Shown: piece after piece, positions 34,105 through 42,636 of the stretch
Layout of the letters: every line of letters starts with the position of its first letter
How positions within the stretch are numbered: the first letter of the stretch is position 1
Made by a program: the position numbers and the translations under genes
Notes under the pieces: model-generated
Told to the model about the DNA's origin: nothing
What the model saw: only the letters and a program-made list of their open reading frames with translations
Databases searched by the model: none
Origin: an uncultured Collinsella sp.
GTDB lineage: Bacteria > Actinomycetota > Coriobacteriia > Coriobacteriales > Coriobacteriaceae
DNA: 46,727 bases
Assembly: GCA_902490095.1 (NCBI GenBank)
Contig: CABUCQ010000002.1
Span: 1 to 46,727, forward strand
Direction: 5' to 3'

Positions 34105-35532
34105 ATGGCAGTAGATAACAAGCAGATTGCCACCGATGTCCTCGAGCTCGTGGGCGGTGCGGAGAATGTTTCCGTCGCCACCAACTGCATGACGCGTCTG
34201 CGTCTGACGCTCAAGGACAACAACAAGGCCGACGTGGAGAAGATCAAGAAGGTCAAGGGTGTTCTGGGTTGCCAGTTCGCCGGCAGCCAGCTCCAGGTCA
34301 TCATCGGCCAGAACGTGCCCAAGGTGCTCGCCGAGTTCGTCGCCATGTCCGGCGTCAAGCAGGGTGCCGCGGTCGACGAGAACCTCGATGCTCCCAAGGA
34401 GAAGTTCGAGCTCAAGAACCTGCCGAACATCATCCTCGACTATCTGTCGGGCTCCATGACCCAGCTGATCCCGCTGCTCATGGCCGGCGGTCTGTTCCGC
34501 ACCATCGCTGCGGTTCTCGGTCCCACCATGCTCGGCGTTCTCTCTGACACCGATCCGACCTACACGTTCCTCTACACCACCCTGTACGAGGCCACGTTTA
34601 CCTTTATCCCCATCTACCTGGGCTATGCCGCCGCTAAGAAGCTCGGCGCCTCCCCGGTTCTGGGCATGCTCCTCGGCGGCGCCCTCATGGCTCCGTCCGT
34701 CGTGAGCGTCGCGACCCAGGATGGCGGCGGAATCATCTCCGTCTACGGCATCCAGATCGCCGCTGCCAACTATCAGCAGTCCGTTCTGCCGATCATCCTT
34801 TCGGTGCCCGTCCTGTACTTCGTCGAGAAGTTCTTTAAGAAGGTCATGCCCGACGTGCTCTCCACGGTCTTCACGCCGTTCTGCACCATGATCGTTACCA
34901 TCCCCATCGCCTTCATCGTCCTCGCCCCGCTCGGCAACGAGATCGGCAGCCTCATCGCCAATGCCCTCTTTGGTCTTGCTGACATGGGTGGCATCGGTAT
35001 CCTGCTCGTCATGGCCGTCCTCGGCGCCTTCTGGCAGCTCTTCGTGGTCTGCGGTATGCACATGCCCGTCATCCTGCTCGCTCAGGTTCAGATCATCGCT
35101 GCCGGCTACGATCCCTTCGTCTTCGTTTCCACCAACTGCGCTATGGCCGCTGTCTGGGGCTGCGCCTTCGGTGCCTTCCTCAAGATGAAGAACCCCGACG
35201 AGAAGGGTCTTGCCCTGGGCTACGTCATCTCCGCCATCGCCGGCGGCGTCACCGAGCCCGCACTCTTCGGTATCCTCATGCGCTTCCGTCGCACCATGTT
35301 CGGTATGTTCATCGGTGGTGCCATCGGCGCTGTGTTCTCCGGCCTCATGGGCGTTACCTATTACCTCGCTGGCGGTGCCTCCAACTTCCTGGTCTTCACC
35401 AACTACCTGCAGGGTGGCCAGATGAACACCGTCTGGGCTATCGTCGGTATGGCAATCTCCTTTGTCATCGCCGCTGCCGTCGTCTTCGTCGCCGGCTTCT
35501 CCAAGGAGGAGCTCGCCGAGATGGAGGCCTAA
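34105..35532 (+). CDS. PTS beta-glucoside-type EIIBC permease (second copy)
   Basis: 475 aa. EIIB domain with phospho-cysteine Cys28 in VATNCMTRLRL, EIIC domain with multiple helices and the substrate-loop GGVTEPALFGILMRF. As with the 5943 gene there is no EIIA domain. No antiterminator or RAT accompanies it; instead LacI-type operators precede it. Downstream in the same direction lies a GH140-like apiosidase, so the transported compound may be an apiosyl-glucoside that is phosphorylated on glucose. The start at 34105 is chosen for its ribosome site; the frame opens earlier (34090). Confidence 0.92.
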   Translation: MAVDNKQIATDVLELVGGAENVSVATNCMTRLRLTLKDNNKADVEKIKKVKGVLGCQFAGSQLQVIIGQNVPKVLAEFVAMSGVKQGAAVDENLDAPKEKFELKNLPNIILDYLSGSMTQLIPLLMAGGLFRTIAAVLGPTMLGVLSDTDPTYTFLYTTLYEATFTFIPIYLGYAAAKKLGASPVLGMLLGGALMAPSVVSVATQDGGGIISVYGIQIAAANYQQSVLPIILSVPVLYFVEKFFKKVMPDVLSTVFTPFCTMIVTIPIAFIVLAPLGNEIGSLIANALFGLADMGGIGILLVMAVLGAFWQLFVVCGMHMPVILLAQVQIIAAGYDPFVFVSTNCAMAAVWGCAFGAFLKMKNPDEKGLALGYVISAIAGGVTEPALFGILMRFRRTMFGMFIGGAIGAVFSGLMGVTYYLAGGASNFLVFTNYLQGGQMNTVWAIVGMAISFVIAAAVVFVAGFSKEELAEMEA

Positions 35533-35572
35533 GGCCAAACCATTCGGTCGCATACGACCTTACCTACACGAC

Positions 35573-35610
35573 AGGGCCCCGTCAGGCGCAAGCCCGGCGG
35601 GGCCCTTCTT
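35573..35610 (+). terminator. terminator/attenuator between EIIBC and apiosidase genes
   Basis: AGGGCCCCG (35573-35581) pairs with CGGGGCCCT (35598-35606), followed by TCTT. It may be leaky and reduce, not abolish, transcription of the downstream gene. Confidence 0.7.
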
Positions 35611-35743
35611 GCAAGGTAGACTGGAGTGGGCGAGTGGTGCTCGCCTGCCGGGGCTTGCTAAACGACGGGGGCTTTCGCACCAGAGGTTACCGCGAAAGCG
35701 TCTGCCGGTTCGCAATTCCTTTATCGAGCGAAAGGACATGCAG

Positions 35744-37057
35744 ATGAGTTTGGGAAAGCTGACCGTCAATGGTCGCCAAGACGGTTTTTTGTGCGAGGGC
35801 AAGCCGTTCTTTTGGTTTGCCGATACGTGCTGGAGTGCGTTTACCAGCATCCCCGAGGCCGACTGGGACTACTATCTGACTCGCCGCGCCGAGCAGGGCA
35901 TGAACGTGCTGCAGATCAACACGTTGCCGCAGTGGGATCGCTGCTGCCCCGATCTGGGTATTTGGCCCTATGCCAGCGAGGATGGCGTGCGCTTTGATTG
36001 GTCTCAACCCAACCAGGCGTATTGGGATCGCGCCGCCGCCATGTGCCGCGCTGCCGTCGAGCACGGCATTCGTCCGGCGCTCGTGCTCATGTGGTGCAAC
36101 TACGTGCCCGGTACCTGGGGCGCTAAGATCGCCGAGCGTTGCGGTGCCGAGGTTATGCCGCGCGAGGAGGTCCGTGCCCACGTTGCCCGCGTCGTCGAGA
36201 ACCTGGGCGAGTTCGATCCCGTCTATGTGGTGACGGGCGACACGGACTTTGCCGGTGACGAGGCGATTGCCTATTACGAGGATGCGCTCGACGAGGTTGC
36301 GAAGCGCGCGCCCGAGGCCCTGCGTACCATGCACATCAATCGCGGTAACCGCACGATTCCCGCGCAGTATTTGGACCGCCTGGACTTCTATATGTTCCAG
36401 CCCGGCCACAACTACGAAGGCCAGCCCGAGGCCTGGCACCTGCCGCAGGACTTTATCGCCAGCTATCCCAAAAAGCCGATGGTCAACTCCGAGCCCTGCT
36501 ACGAGCAGATGGGTGCGTCGCGCAACGTGTACTGGCGTTTTACCGCGCAGGACTGTCGCGCGAGCGTGTGGTCTTCGATCCTTGCCGGCGCCAGCGCGGG
36601 CGTGACCTACGGCGCCCACGGCGTGTGGAACTGGCAGACATCGCGCAGCCAGGGTTCGGTGCTGGGTGAGGGCTTTGACATGCCGTTCCGCTGGCAGGAG
36701 TGTCTGCAGTTTGCGGGCGTGTGGGATTTTGCCGCCATTGAGCACGTGCTTGCCGGCCTGGGCGCCACGGCTGGCGACGACGCCCTCGCCGTTATTCCGG
36801 CACAGGAACTACTCGACGACGCGCGCGAGGCCATCCGTGTGGCGCGTGTTGGCGAGCGTGTCGTCACCTATCTGCCGCGCACCACGGCACTTACGTTTAA
36901 GCTCGATAGTGCGCGCGGCTGGTCGGCGACGGCCCTCGACATGGAGGCCAAGCGTATCGCCAAGCTGCCCGTTCGCGACAATGGCGACGGCACCGTGCGC
37001 GTGGCTCAGCATTCCTTTGAGCACGACGCCCTGGTGATCCTGACGCCCGAGCACTAA
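35744..37057 (+). CDS. GH140 / DUF4038 apiosidase-like glycoside hydrolase
   Basis: 437 aa TIM-barrel protein. The N-terminal block PFFWFADTCWSAF followed by YYLTRRAEQGMNVLQINTLP is the hallmark of the DUF4038 'apiosidase-like' domain, the catalytic domain of GH140, whose founding member cleaves D-apiose from rhamnogalacturonan II. Candidate catalytic acids are Asp166 (VVTGDTDF) and Glu250 (MVNSEPCYE). The conserved SILAGASAGVTYGAHGVWNW region follows, then a small C-terminal beta domain. No signal peptide, so the enzyme is intracellular, unlike secreted GH140 enzymes, which fits a PTS-imported substrate. The start at 35744 has AAAGGA at seven bases; the ATG at 35738 is too close to it. Confidence 0.85.
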   Translation: MSLGKLTVNGRQDGFLCEGKPFFWFADTCWSAFTSIPEADWDYYLTRRAEQGMNVLQINTLPQWDRCCPDLGIWPYASEDGVRFDWSQPNQAYWDRAAAMCRAAVEHGIRPALVLMWCNYVPGTWGAKIAERCGAEVMPREEVRAHVARVVENLGEFDPVYVVTGDTDFAGDEAIAYYEDALDEVAKRAPEALRTMHINRGNRTIPAQYLDRLDFYMFQPGHNYEGQPEAWHLPQDFIASYPKKPMVNSEPCYEQMGASRNVYWRFTAQDCRASVWSSILAGASAGVTYGAHGVWNWQTSRSQGSVLGEGFDMPFRWQECLQFAGVWDFAAIEHVLAGLGATAGDDALAVIPAQELLDDAREAIRVARVGERVVTYLPRTTALTFKLDSARGWSATALDMEAKRIAKLPVRDNGDGTVRVAQHSFEHDALVILTPEH

Positions 37058-37068
37058 CGCCCGAGCTT

Positions 37069-37104
37069 CGATCCCGAGTTTCTCCCTCGGCCCGGATCGC
37101 TTTT
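37069..37104 (+). terminator. terminator of the PTS/apiosidase operon
   Basis: CGATCC-CGAG (37069-37078) pairs with CTCG...GGATCG (37086-37099) with a four-base bulge, followed by CTTTT. Confidence 0.65.
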
Positions 37105-37145
37105 AACCCCCTTTCTCCGACACCAACAACCCAGTCCCCTTTATA

Positions 37146-37212
37146 AGTTGCGGTGGAATAGTTCCTAAATGACAGCCCGGGCCGGTCAAACAGGAACTAT
37201 TTCACCGCAACT
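37146..37212. repeat. family B 67-nt palindromic element, copy 2
   Basis: 21-nt arms beginning AGTTGCGGTGGAATAG with a 25-nt loop in which TGAC (37170-37173) can pair with GTCA (37185-37188). Confidence 0.88.
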
Positions 37213-37322
37213 GCTGTTGGGGCATTTGCGCCGGATGCGTAACAGTTCGGGCATTGCGTGGATACTAAGACCCATTCTCCATTAAAATGGTTTTCCGGAC
37301 ATCTAAGCGGGTGGGGGTTACC

Positions 37323-38867
37323 ATGAGGGACCTGGGAGACACAACCGCATATTTGCGCCGGGGCATACGGGAGATTCTGTGCCTGGCGCTTTTCTTTTTC
37401 ACGTTTTTGGCCGGCGAGTACCTCTTTGACGTGCGCGTGGCCGAGTTTGTGCCGGCGAACGAGGTCGTTATCTACGAGAGCATCGTCGTCGGCGCGAGCG
37501 TGATCGGCTATTTTGTGCGTCCTCTCCTGTACTATCGCCGTCCCCAGACAATCGATGCAACGAGCGATATGACGGGCGTGCTGCTGGTATCGGCATTGCT
37601 GCTGCTGATCATGGCGGTGCAGTTTCAGGTTGTGATTGCGGGCGGTCTGGTGGCGTGCTGCGCCCTGGGCTACTGCGGATCGACCGCTCATGCCAATCTG
37701 GCGCGGCGTTTTGCGCAGACGCCTTGTCTGGCACGTGCCGTGGCGGTTTCTTATGCTGCGGGCATTTTGGTACAGGTGCTCAACCATATGGTGATGCCTG
37801 CGGGCATTCCTCAACAGTTTGTCCTTATTGCCTGTGCGATTGCGCTGGTTGGGCTGCTTCACGGTACCCGCCGAGCTAAATTACGCGATGAGTCCGCGCC
37901 CGAGTTCGAAGCCGAGATTGCCGAGCTATCGGTCGATGCGTCGGAGCATGGCGCCAAGTGGCGCGATAATCCCGAGGCAAAGGCGGCCTTCCAGGGTGCC
38001 GTAGTGCGCTTGACGGTGGCGACCGCCTGCCTCACCGGCGTATTCGCGGCTCTCAATGCCGGTCTTACGACCTCGCATGCCGCCGGCGCTATTGATCTGG
38101 GTGACTGGCCGCGCTTGCTGCTGGTTGTGAGTGCGCTTGCTGCCGGCGCCCTGTATGACCTGCGCGGACGCTCGTATATGAATATCATCATGACGTGCGC
38201 CGCCATGCTGTCCACGCTCTCGTTCTTTGTGCTTATCACCGATGGCAACGGCGGCAATGCGCTCGCCGCCACGATTATCTTTTACCTGGGCACGGGCTTT
38301 TTCGTGGTGTTCTTCACCGCGAAGTTCGCCGCGATTTCGATGTATGCCCGCTGGTCGTATCTGTGGCCGTGCATGGGCCGCGTCATCAACAACATTTGCT
38401 CAATGCTTGTGACGGCTCCAACGGTGGCGATTATCTCGAGCCAAAACGTGCTGATGGCGGTAGGTGTCGTACTCGTGCTGTTTGTCGGCATTGCGATCTC
38501 GCTGCTGGGGCAGTTTGGACAAGGCGTTGAGGACGAAGCGGGTCACAGGGGGCTGGCGTTTGCCACCGACGATCTTGGCGTGAGCCGTGCGCCCGAGCAG
38601 ACCGACACGGTGCCCCTGGAGACGCCGGAGCTTTCGTTTGACGATCGACTCGACGGCTTTGTAGCCGCCTTTGGACTTACGAAGCGCGAGCGCGATGTAC
38701 TGGAGGCGCTGGTCGTATCGGACGACAGCGTGCAGGACGTTGCGGCGGCGCTCTTCCTTTCGCGTTCTACGCTCTACCGCCACATCGCCTCGATCAACAA
38801 AAAGACCGGTGCCGCCTCGCGCGTGGCCCTCATCAATTTCTTCTGGTCCTGGACGCCCCAAGACTAG
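37323..38867 (+). CDS. membrane-bound LuxR-family transcriptional regulator
   Basis: 514 aa. About twelve hydrophobic segments from residue 15 to 400 make an MFS-like membrane domain; a cytoplasmic linker and a C-terminal LuxR helix-turn-helix (LTKRERDVLEALVVSDDSVQDVAAALFLSRSTLYRHI...) end the protein. This combination is characteristic of Coriobacteriia (Eggerthella, Collinsella and relatives), where dozens of paralogues may occur per genome. It may sense a membrane-permeant or transported ligand. The start at 37323 follows GTGGGGGTT; the ATG at 37287 has no ribosome site. Likely target: the cluster that follows. Confidence 0.88.
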   Translation: MRDLGDTTAYLRRGIREILCLALFFFTFLAGEYLFDVRVAEFVPANEVVIYESIVVGASVIGYFVRPLLYYRRPQTIDATSDMTGVLLVSALLLLIMAVQFQVVIAGGLVACCALGYCGSTAHANLARRFAQTPCLARAVAVSYAAGILVQVLNHMVMPAGIPQQFVLIACAIALVGLLHGTRRAKLRDESAPEFEAEIAELSVDASEHGAKWRDNPEAKAAFQGAVVRLTVATACLTGVFAALNAGLTTSHAAGAIDLGDWPRLLLVVSALAAGALYDLRGRSYMNIIMTCAAMLSTLSFFVLITDGNGGNALAATIIFYLGTGFFVVFFTAKFAAISMYARWSYLWPCMGRVINNICSMLVTAPTVAIISSQNVLMAVGVVLVLFVGIAISLLGQFGQGVEDEAGHRGLAFATDDLGVSRAPEQTDTVPLETPELSFDDRLDGFVAAFGLTKRERDVLEALVVSDDSVQDVAAALFLSRSTLYRHIASINKKTGAASRVALINFFWSWTPQD

Positions 38868-38869
38868 CC

Positions 38870-38906
38870 AACCACCACAAAGGGGACAGGCGCCTTTGTG
38901 GTGGTT
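38870..38906. repeat. family A 37-nt palindromic element, copy 3
   Basis: Perfect 14-bp arms AACCACCACAAAGG / CCTTTGTGGTGGTT, loop GGACAGGCG, followed by TT. It lies three bases after the LuxR stop codon and could terminate that transcript. Confidence 0.9.
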
Positions 38907-39010
38907 TTACCTGCAAAAATATGAATATGAGACATTTGTCACCTGCCGTTTTGGCGCTCAAAGGCATATGAATGTGATGTTGAGCGGAGCAGAACGGAAG
39001 GGGTGGGCCT

Positions 39011-39463
39011 ATGGCGTCTCGTGGTTGCACGTCTAATAAAATTGCGGGCGCGCTTATCGCCGTGGTGGTTGTTGCCGCGGCGGTGACGCTTGTGCGGGCA
39101 TACGGCTTTGGTGCCCGCGCCATTCAGGGACAGACCGCCGCGCAAGCGTTGCTGAACGATTGTGCCGCCGATCCGGTGGCGGTCAAGCTTATCGAGAACG
39201 GCGAGGCGCGGACGGTCTATGAGACCGACGATGCCGAGCTGGTCGCGTCGACTTTTGCCGCGCTCGACGATTGCACCGTGGGAGGTGCGGTGGATGAGCG
39301 GATGAGCGATGCCGGTCGCACGCTCGTCTTTGTCTATGAAGACGGCTCGGAGCAATCGGTGGAGTTCGAGGGCGGGAATATCGTGCTCGACAAGACGGCA
39401 TATCGCCTTGACGGTGCCGATGAACTGTGGCGACGGCTAGCCGCCATCAAGAACAGCCAATGA
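39011..39463 (+). CDS. small membrane-anchored protein of unknown function
   Basis: 150 aa. One N-terminal helix (IAGALIAVVVVAAAVTLV) preceded by basic residues anchors a soluble domain of about 115 residues outside the membrane. No family is recognised. The rest is rich in acidic residues with a predicted mixed alpha/beta composition. It starts the run of four genes 39011-42586 (gaps of 17, 74 and 35 bp), so it is probably co-transcribed with the zinc-ribbon protein and two lipoproteins. AAGGGGTGGG precedes the ATG. Confidence 0.65.
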   Translation: MASRGCTSNKIAGALIAVVVVAAAVTLVRAYGFGARAIQGQTAAQALLNDCAADPVAVKLIENGEARTVYETDDAELVASTFAALDDCTVGGAVDERMSDAGRTLVFVYEDGSEQSVEFEGGNIVLDKTAYRLDGADELWRRLAAIKNSQ

Positions 39464-39480
39464 AATGAGGGGTGTACGGG

Positions 39481-41043
39481 ATGAGTGACTTGAGATTCTG
39501 CCCGGCGTGCGGGGTGCAACTGCCGCGGGTCGCCGGCGTGCCGGTGCGATTTTGCCCGGGCTGCGGTGTTCGGCTTGAGAGCGTTGAGGACGACCCGGGT
39601 GTCGCGGAACCCGCGAAAGGGACGGCTGCCGATGATGGCGCGGGCGAAGGTTATGAGCCGAGCGCGAACGCGCCGGTCGATATGCCGATGCAAGATGCCG
39701 ACGCCGCGTCGCCGGTCCGCGACATGGCCGCAGCGGACACTCCCCGCATCGGCGACCTTGAGCTCCACACCGCATGCGATGTCTCTGGCGGCCAAGCGCT
39801 CGCGCAAGTGGCGCTGCCGCGGGGATGGCGTATTGAAGAGGCACATCTTGAGCGCAGCAGTAGTTTCGACTGCCCGATTTCAGTTGGCGTGACGGCGGCA
39901 GGCCCGGCGGGCGAACGCATCATGTATCGCTCCGAGCTCTGCTACGTGGACGCGGGCGCCGTTGCCAAGCGTATCCCCACGCAAACCGAGCGCAAGGCGT
40001 TTCTGCATGTGGAGGCGGCGTGCGACGAGCTGGCTCAAGCCTGCGCGACGCAATTGGGCGCACGGGCGGAGGTTGTGGCCGAGCAGCCGTACCCATCGAG
40101 CGCGGCGGTCGATATCGAGCACGAGCGTGCCCGCGTAAAGCGCGAGGCTGCAAACGACTTTGCGATTCAGGGCTTTTCGATGGAACCGAGCGATGTGGTC
40201 TATGAGTGCCGCATGCGTCGATATCGGCTCGCGGGCGTCCCGGCGCCTACCGAGCTTGCAGTGGCGGCAAAGGTCGAGGGCTATGTAGTCTCGATCGGTG
40301 GAGTCGCGGGTTCTGTGGGTAAAGGCGTTGCCGCCGGGGCCGAGGCGCTGCTGGGCGCGGGCCTTTCGAGCGGACTGATCGGTGGCGTTCTGGGTAAGCG
40401 CCTGCGCGAGCGCCAGGCGGCTGCGGCGGCGGGTCAGCGCGCCGCGAAAGATCAGGCTCCGGATCAGGGCGATTGCCCAGACGGGGCGCCGTTCAAGCTG
40501 GGCGCGGCAGACCTGTTGCAGTGGCGTATCAGGGACAGCTTCTGCCTGGTTGCGCCGGAAGGCCGTCTGGACGAGGCGGCCTCCACGGCGCTTGCCTCAA
40601 TGGCGTCGACTCTGCGGCTCAACCCGTCGATTGCGCGCGAAGCGTGCGCTCAAAAGCAGCAGATGGTGCTCGAGCAGCGTCAGCGCACGCAGATGAACAT
40701 CGCCCAGCAGCAACAGCAGTTCGCGGCCTGGCAGCAGATGCATGCCTCGCAGCAGGCGGCGTTCGACAGCTACCAGCAGGCTTGGTTTGAGCGCAGCGAT
40801 CGTCAACACGCCGCGAATATGGCCGCCAGCGCGGCCAATTTCTCCAGCGCAGGTGTGGGAACGGGCGCGGCGTCGTATTCCGATGCCATCCGCGGGGTCA
40901 ACCATTACACCAGGCCCGACGGTACCGATGTCGAGGTTTCGGTGATGGCGGATCAAGCTTGGGTGAACGGCTCGGGCGACGTGATCGGCACGCGCGATGG
41001 CTTTGAGCCCGGTTTTGGCTGGACGGAGCTGCCCCGTCAATAG
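39481..41043 (+). CDS. double zinc-ribbon protein with Gln-rich C-terminus
   Basis: 520 aa. Two CPxCG ribbons at the N-terminus (FCPACGVQL..RFCPGCGVRL, residues 6-30), an acidic disordered linker, a globular middle (about 80-270), a Gly/Ala-rich hydrophobic stretch (VGKGVAAGAEALLGAGLSSGLIGGVLG, possible membrane insertion or glycine-zipper), and a Gln-rich helix (about 385-440) before a conserved-looking C-terminal domain (SDAIRGVNHYTRPDGTDVEVSVMADQAWVNGSGDVIGT). No function is recognised. The ATG at 39481 is chosen for the preceding GAGGGG; an upstream GTG (39472) is less likely. Confidence 0.7.
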   Translation: MSDLRFCPACGVQLPRVAGVPVRFCPGCGVRLESVEDDPGVAEPAKGTAADDGAGEGYEPSANAPVDMPMQDADAASPVRDMAAADTPRIGDLELHTACDVSGGQALAQVALPRGWRIEEAHLERSSSFDCPISVGVTAAGPAGERIMYRSELCYVDAGAVAKRIPTQTERKAFLHVEAACDELAQACATQLGARAEVVAEQPYPSSAAVDIEHERARVKREAANDFAIQGFSMEPSDVVYECRMRRYRLAGVPAPTELAVAAKVEGYVVSIGGVAGSVGKGVAAGAEALLGAGLSSGLIGGVLGKRLRERQAAAAAGQRAAKDQAPDQGDCPDGAPFKLGAADLLQWRIRDSFCLVAPEGRLDEAASTALASMASTLRLNPSIAREACAQKQQMVLEQRQRTQMNIAQQQQQFAAWQQMHASQQAAFDSYQQAWFERSDRQHAANMAASAANFSSAGVGTGAASYSDAIRGVNHYTRPDGTDVEVSVMADQAWVNGSGDVIGTRDGFEPGFGWTELPRQ

Positions 41044-41117
41044 CGTGAGTGGGCTACGGGAGGATCGGTGTCGAGGCGTTGCTCGGCGCTGTGATAAGAA
41101 ACGGGAAAGGAACAACG

Positions 41118-41873
41118 ATGAGGGAGACGGTTATTTCGCGCACGGCGTTTGTCGCGGCGGCGGGAACGGCGTTGCTGACGCTTGCGGGATGCGGCGGACA
41201 GCAGGCGCAGGACACGACGGGTTTTAACGACGATCGCCCGGTAAAGGACAAGATGGATGCGGGCTCGTCATCGGGTGATTCCGGTGATGCGGGCGGCGGT
41301 GCGGACACAGACAGCGGCTCGGCGGACGCGTTCGATACGTGGTCGGATGACTGCTGGGATGCGCACCGCAACATCAGCATCGCAGCGTTGCTCGAGCTTA
41401 AGGGCTGGCAGTTGCAGGAGTTTGCGTCGCAACAGGGTTATACCTGGCAAGATGCGCTCGAGATGTACGAGAACGAGGCAGGTCGCGTGCTCAGCGTCTG
41501 CAATATCAGCAAGGATGGCGCAACCGAATGGCTCGGCGAGGATGAAATCGGAAAGCTCGACAAGGGCGGCACCGGGAGTACCGTGATGTTTACGCTGCAG
41601 CTTGCGGGCTATTCGAGCTGCGAGGATGTTATCGCGGGCTTTTCCGTTCCGGTTGAGGACCGCGCGCAGATTACCTCGGGCTCGTGGATTGCGTGCGTCT
41701 ACGGTTCCAACATGGCGCGTCACGTTGCCATGGTGAGCCAAATGGAAAACGGCGACTACCGCCTGGACCTCATTACCGAGGAGGCCATCAAAACCGGTAC
41801 GTTTACCCAAGGCGGCGGTGCCCCCACGATTAACGAATTTTGGCAGGAGAAGACCGGGCGCGCGCTCGGCTAA
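41118..41873 (+). CDS. lipoprotein, paralogue of the following gene
   Basis: 251 aa. Tat/Sec-type signal (ISRTAFVAAAGTALLTLAGC) with lipobox LAGC, then a Ser/Asp/Gly-rich linker and a domain of about 170 residues. The domain pattern (helix with LLELKGWQLQEFASQQGYTW at its start, and EAIKTGTFTQGGGAPTINEFW at its end) recurs in the next gene, so the two arose by duplication. AAAGGA precedes the ATG at 41118. Function unknown; surface-exposed by anchoring. Confidence 0.75.
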   Translation: MRETVISRTAFVAAAGTALLTLAGCGGQQAQDTTGFNDDRPVKDKMDAGSSSGDSGDAGGGADTDSGSADAFDTWSDDCWDAHRNISIAALLELKGWQLQEFASQQGYTWQDALEMYENEAGRVLSVCNISKDGATEWLGEDEIGKLDKGGTGSTVMFTLQLAGYSSCEDVIAGFSVPVEDRAQITSGSWIACVYGSNMARHVAMVSQMENGDYRLDLITEEAIKTGTFTQGGGAPTINEFWQEKTGRALG

Positions 41874-41908
41874 GTGCGATGCGGCCAATAGCATAGCGAG
41901 GGACGAAC

Positions 41909-42586
41909 ATGATGAACGAGATGACGATGAGCCGTGCGGTCTTTGTGGCGGGCGCGGGCGCGGCGGCTTGCGCGCTGGCTGGCTGCTCGGGCACAACGGG
42001 CGGCGCCAAAGCAGCGAGCACGGCGGACGCCGCCTGCGTGGACGACAATGCTAACGTGACGGTCTATGCCGCGATCAACTTGGCTGGTGCCGATATGGTG
42101 CGCCTGCTCAAACATCAAAATTATGAGTGGCAAGGCGAGAACGTGGGCCACGGCGCCGTCGATGACGCGGGATTTTTCGCTTTTACCTTTTCCAAGGTTT
42201 CGGACGATGTGGACGAACTTGCGAACAGCGCGATACCGCTTTCGGAGTCCGAGTACGAGGAGCTTGAACCGGGCGGCGGAGACGAAAACGTCGCGATTCT
42301 ACTCTCGGTGGGCGGCTATACGAAGGGCGAGCGGGCGCTCATCGGCGCGATTGGCGATGCGGCGATGGTGCAGGAGAAATGCACGATCGATGATACCCAG
42401 TATTGGCTGGTCAAGGCGCTTGACGGCCACCGCTACGTGATTATGGCCAACGACACCGAAGACGATGGCGATAGCGCTCATGACATCTATATCTACAATG
42501 AGGCTTTTATTCGAACCGGCTACTTGAGCGGCGGCGACCAGATCGATATCGATGAGCTCTGGAGCCGCCTGACCAACGCCTCGTAA
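41909..42586 (+). CDS. lipoprotein, paralogue of the preceding gene
   Basis: 225 aa. Signal with lipobox LAGC (Cys about 26) and the same domain as the upstream gene: INLAGADMVRLLKHQNYEWQ near the start and EAFIRTGYLSGGDQIDIDELW at the end. Identity between the two is low but the motif order is preserved. The ATG at 41909 is followed by another at 41912; both suit the GAGGGACG ribosome site. Last gene of the cluster, followed at once by family A and B elements. Confidence 0.75.
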   Translation: MMNEMTMSRAVFVAGAGAAACALAGCSGTTGGAKAASTADAACVDDNANVTVYAAINLAGADMVRLLKHQNYEWQGENVGHGAVDDAGFFAFTFSKVSDDVDELANSAIPLSESEYEELEPGGGDENVAILLSVGGYTKGERALIGAIGDAAMVQEKCTIDDTQYWLVKALDGHRYVIMANDTEDDGDSAHDIYIYNEAFIRTGYLSGGDQIDIDELWSRLTNAS

Positions 42587-42594
42587 CGCTCCAA

Positions 42595-42631
42595 AACCAC
42601 CACAAGGGGGACAGGTACCTTTGTGGTGGTT
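42595..42631. repeat. family A 37-nt palindromic element, copy 4
   Basis: AACCACCACAAGGG, loop GGACAGGTA, CCTTTGTGGTGGTT. Eight bp after the lipoprotein stop codon. Confidence 0.88.
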
Positions 42632-42636
42632 CAATA

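Noticed and set aside
34060..35553. Full-length antisense frame (497 codons) over the second EIIBC gene
   Set aside because: Highly acidic Asp/Glu/His/Gly-rich translation typical of antisense GC-rich code; the plus-strand EIIBC has complete PTS motifs.
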